This document shows, piece after piece, positions 63,929-64,000 of a DNA stretch of 64,000 nucleotides (positions within the stretch are counted from its first letter, which is position 1; each line of letters begins with the position of its first letter). A program made the translations under genes and the position numbers. The notes below the pieces were generated by a model that ran no database searches, was not told the DNA's origin, and saw only the letters and a program-made list of their open reading frames with translations. The stretch comes from Pseudodesulfovibrio sp. S3 (GTDB taxonomy: Bacteria > Desulfobacterota > Desulfovibrionia > Desulfovibrionales > Desulfovibrionaceae): the NCBI RefSeq assembly GCF_004025585.1, contig NZ_QTZO01000002.1:248001-312000 (forward strand), written 5' to 3'.

Positions 63929-64000
63929 CTATTGGTGACTAGGCAGGCTCATAACCAACTCGCCATCTTCAAAACCGTGTACTTCAAGAGCCACAGGTGC
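63929..64000 (-). CDS. C-terminal end of a gene running off the window
   Basis: Only 23 codons and the TAG stop are visible; the predicted tail is VALEVHGFEDGELVMSLPSH plus one residue. The start lies beyond position 64000. The codon use looks real and a hairpin follows, so it is likely the end of a gene in the same island. No function can be given. Confidence 0.55.
   Translation of the reverse strand, partial: APVALEVHGFEDGELVMSLPSHQ

Overview
The window looks like chromosome from a Desulfovibrionaceae-type sulfate reducer (Desulfovibrio/Pseudodesulfovibrio relatives). This is inferred from content: a cytoplasmic thiosulfate/polysulfide-reductase-like molybdoenzyme beside a TauE/SafE transporter, a ferredoxin-nitroreductase, SLC13-RCK and NhaB permeases, an acyl-CoA dehydratase activase, and high-GC codon use. 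No rRNA, no complete tRNA and no CRISPR array was seen.

Layout. 1-4674: sulfur/electron-transfer locus (membrane protein, TauE/SafE exporter and four-cluster ferredoxin leftward; molybdopterin oxidoreductase rightward) with two CRP/FNR-type palindromes in the divergent promoter region. 4974-6389: phosphomannomutase. 6638-8589: arsR-acr3-arsC. 8945-11474: histidine kinase plus periplasmic binding protein. 11685-13248: catalase. 13467-17030: FecCD-type ABC transporter plus FmdE-like protein (molybdate/tungstate or iron uptake). 17136-23225: cupin, ferredoxin-nitroreductase, NhaB, SLC13 permease and a USP-like protein. 23817-28624: an unusual Lon-type protease with a response-regulator receiver domain inserted between its helical and AAA+ parts, beside a histidine kinase and sigma-54 response regulator. 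28833-30355: CDP-alcohol phosphotransferase and PHP phosphoesterase. 30682-32789: Fur-box-preceded periplasmic binding protein and outer-membrane protein. 33744-38870: GntR regulator and choline-to-glycine-betaine cassette. 38901-45092: MarR regulator, 1331-residue two-headed CoA-dehydratase activase, flavodoxin and methyltransferase. 45125-50460: Fur box, AraC regulator, TonB receptor, MFS transporter, methyltransferase (metallophore-type uptake). 50565-56303: outer-membrane protein, LolA-like protein, RND exporter, and divergent TetR. 56415-64000: mobile region with two 96-bp copies of the 3' end of the tmRNA gene (ssrA) plus its terminator, a tyrosine integrase, an AlpA-like protein and several AT-rich unknown genes.

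Three regulatory links stand out. (1) The Lon receiver domain and the neighbouring NtrC-type regulator share nearly the same helix-1 sequence after the acidic pocket, so one kinase may drive both a protease and a transcription factor; a sigma-54-like promoter with two TGTTGC-N5-GCAACA-like sites lies beside them, in front of the USP/SLC13 pair. (2) A GTTAAGC-type palindrome occurs at the marR promoter, twice before the activase gene, and again before the RND operon 12 kb away, suggesting one MarR regulon. (3) The tandem ssrA 3' ends frame a 1.6-kb segment holding a single RsbW-like/acetyltransferase gene, which looks like a one-gene passenger beside a larger ssrA-targeting island that runs off the right edge.

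Coordinates, starts and motifs were read by eye. No database search was run, so family names rest on recognised motifs and domain order.
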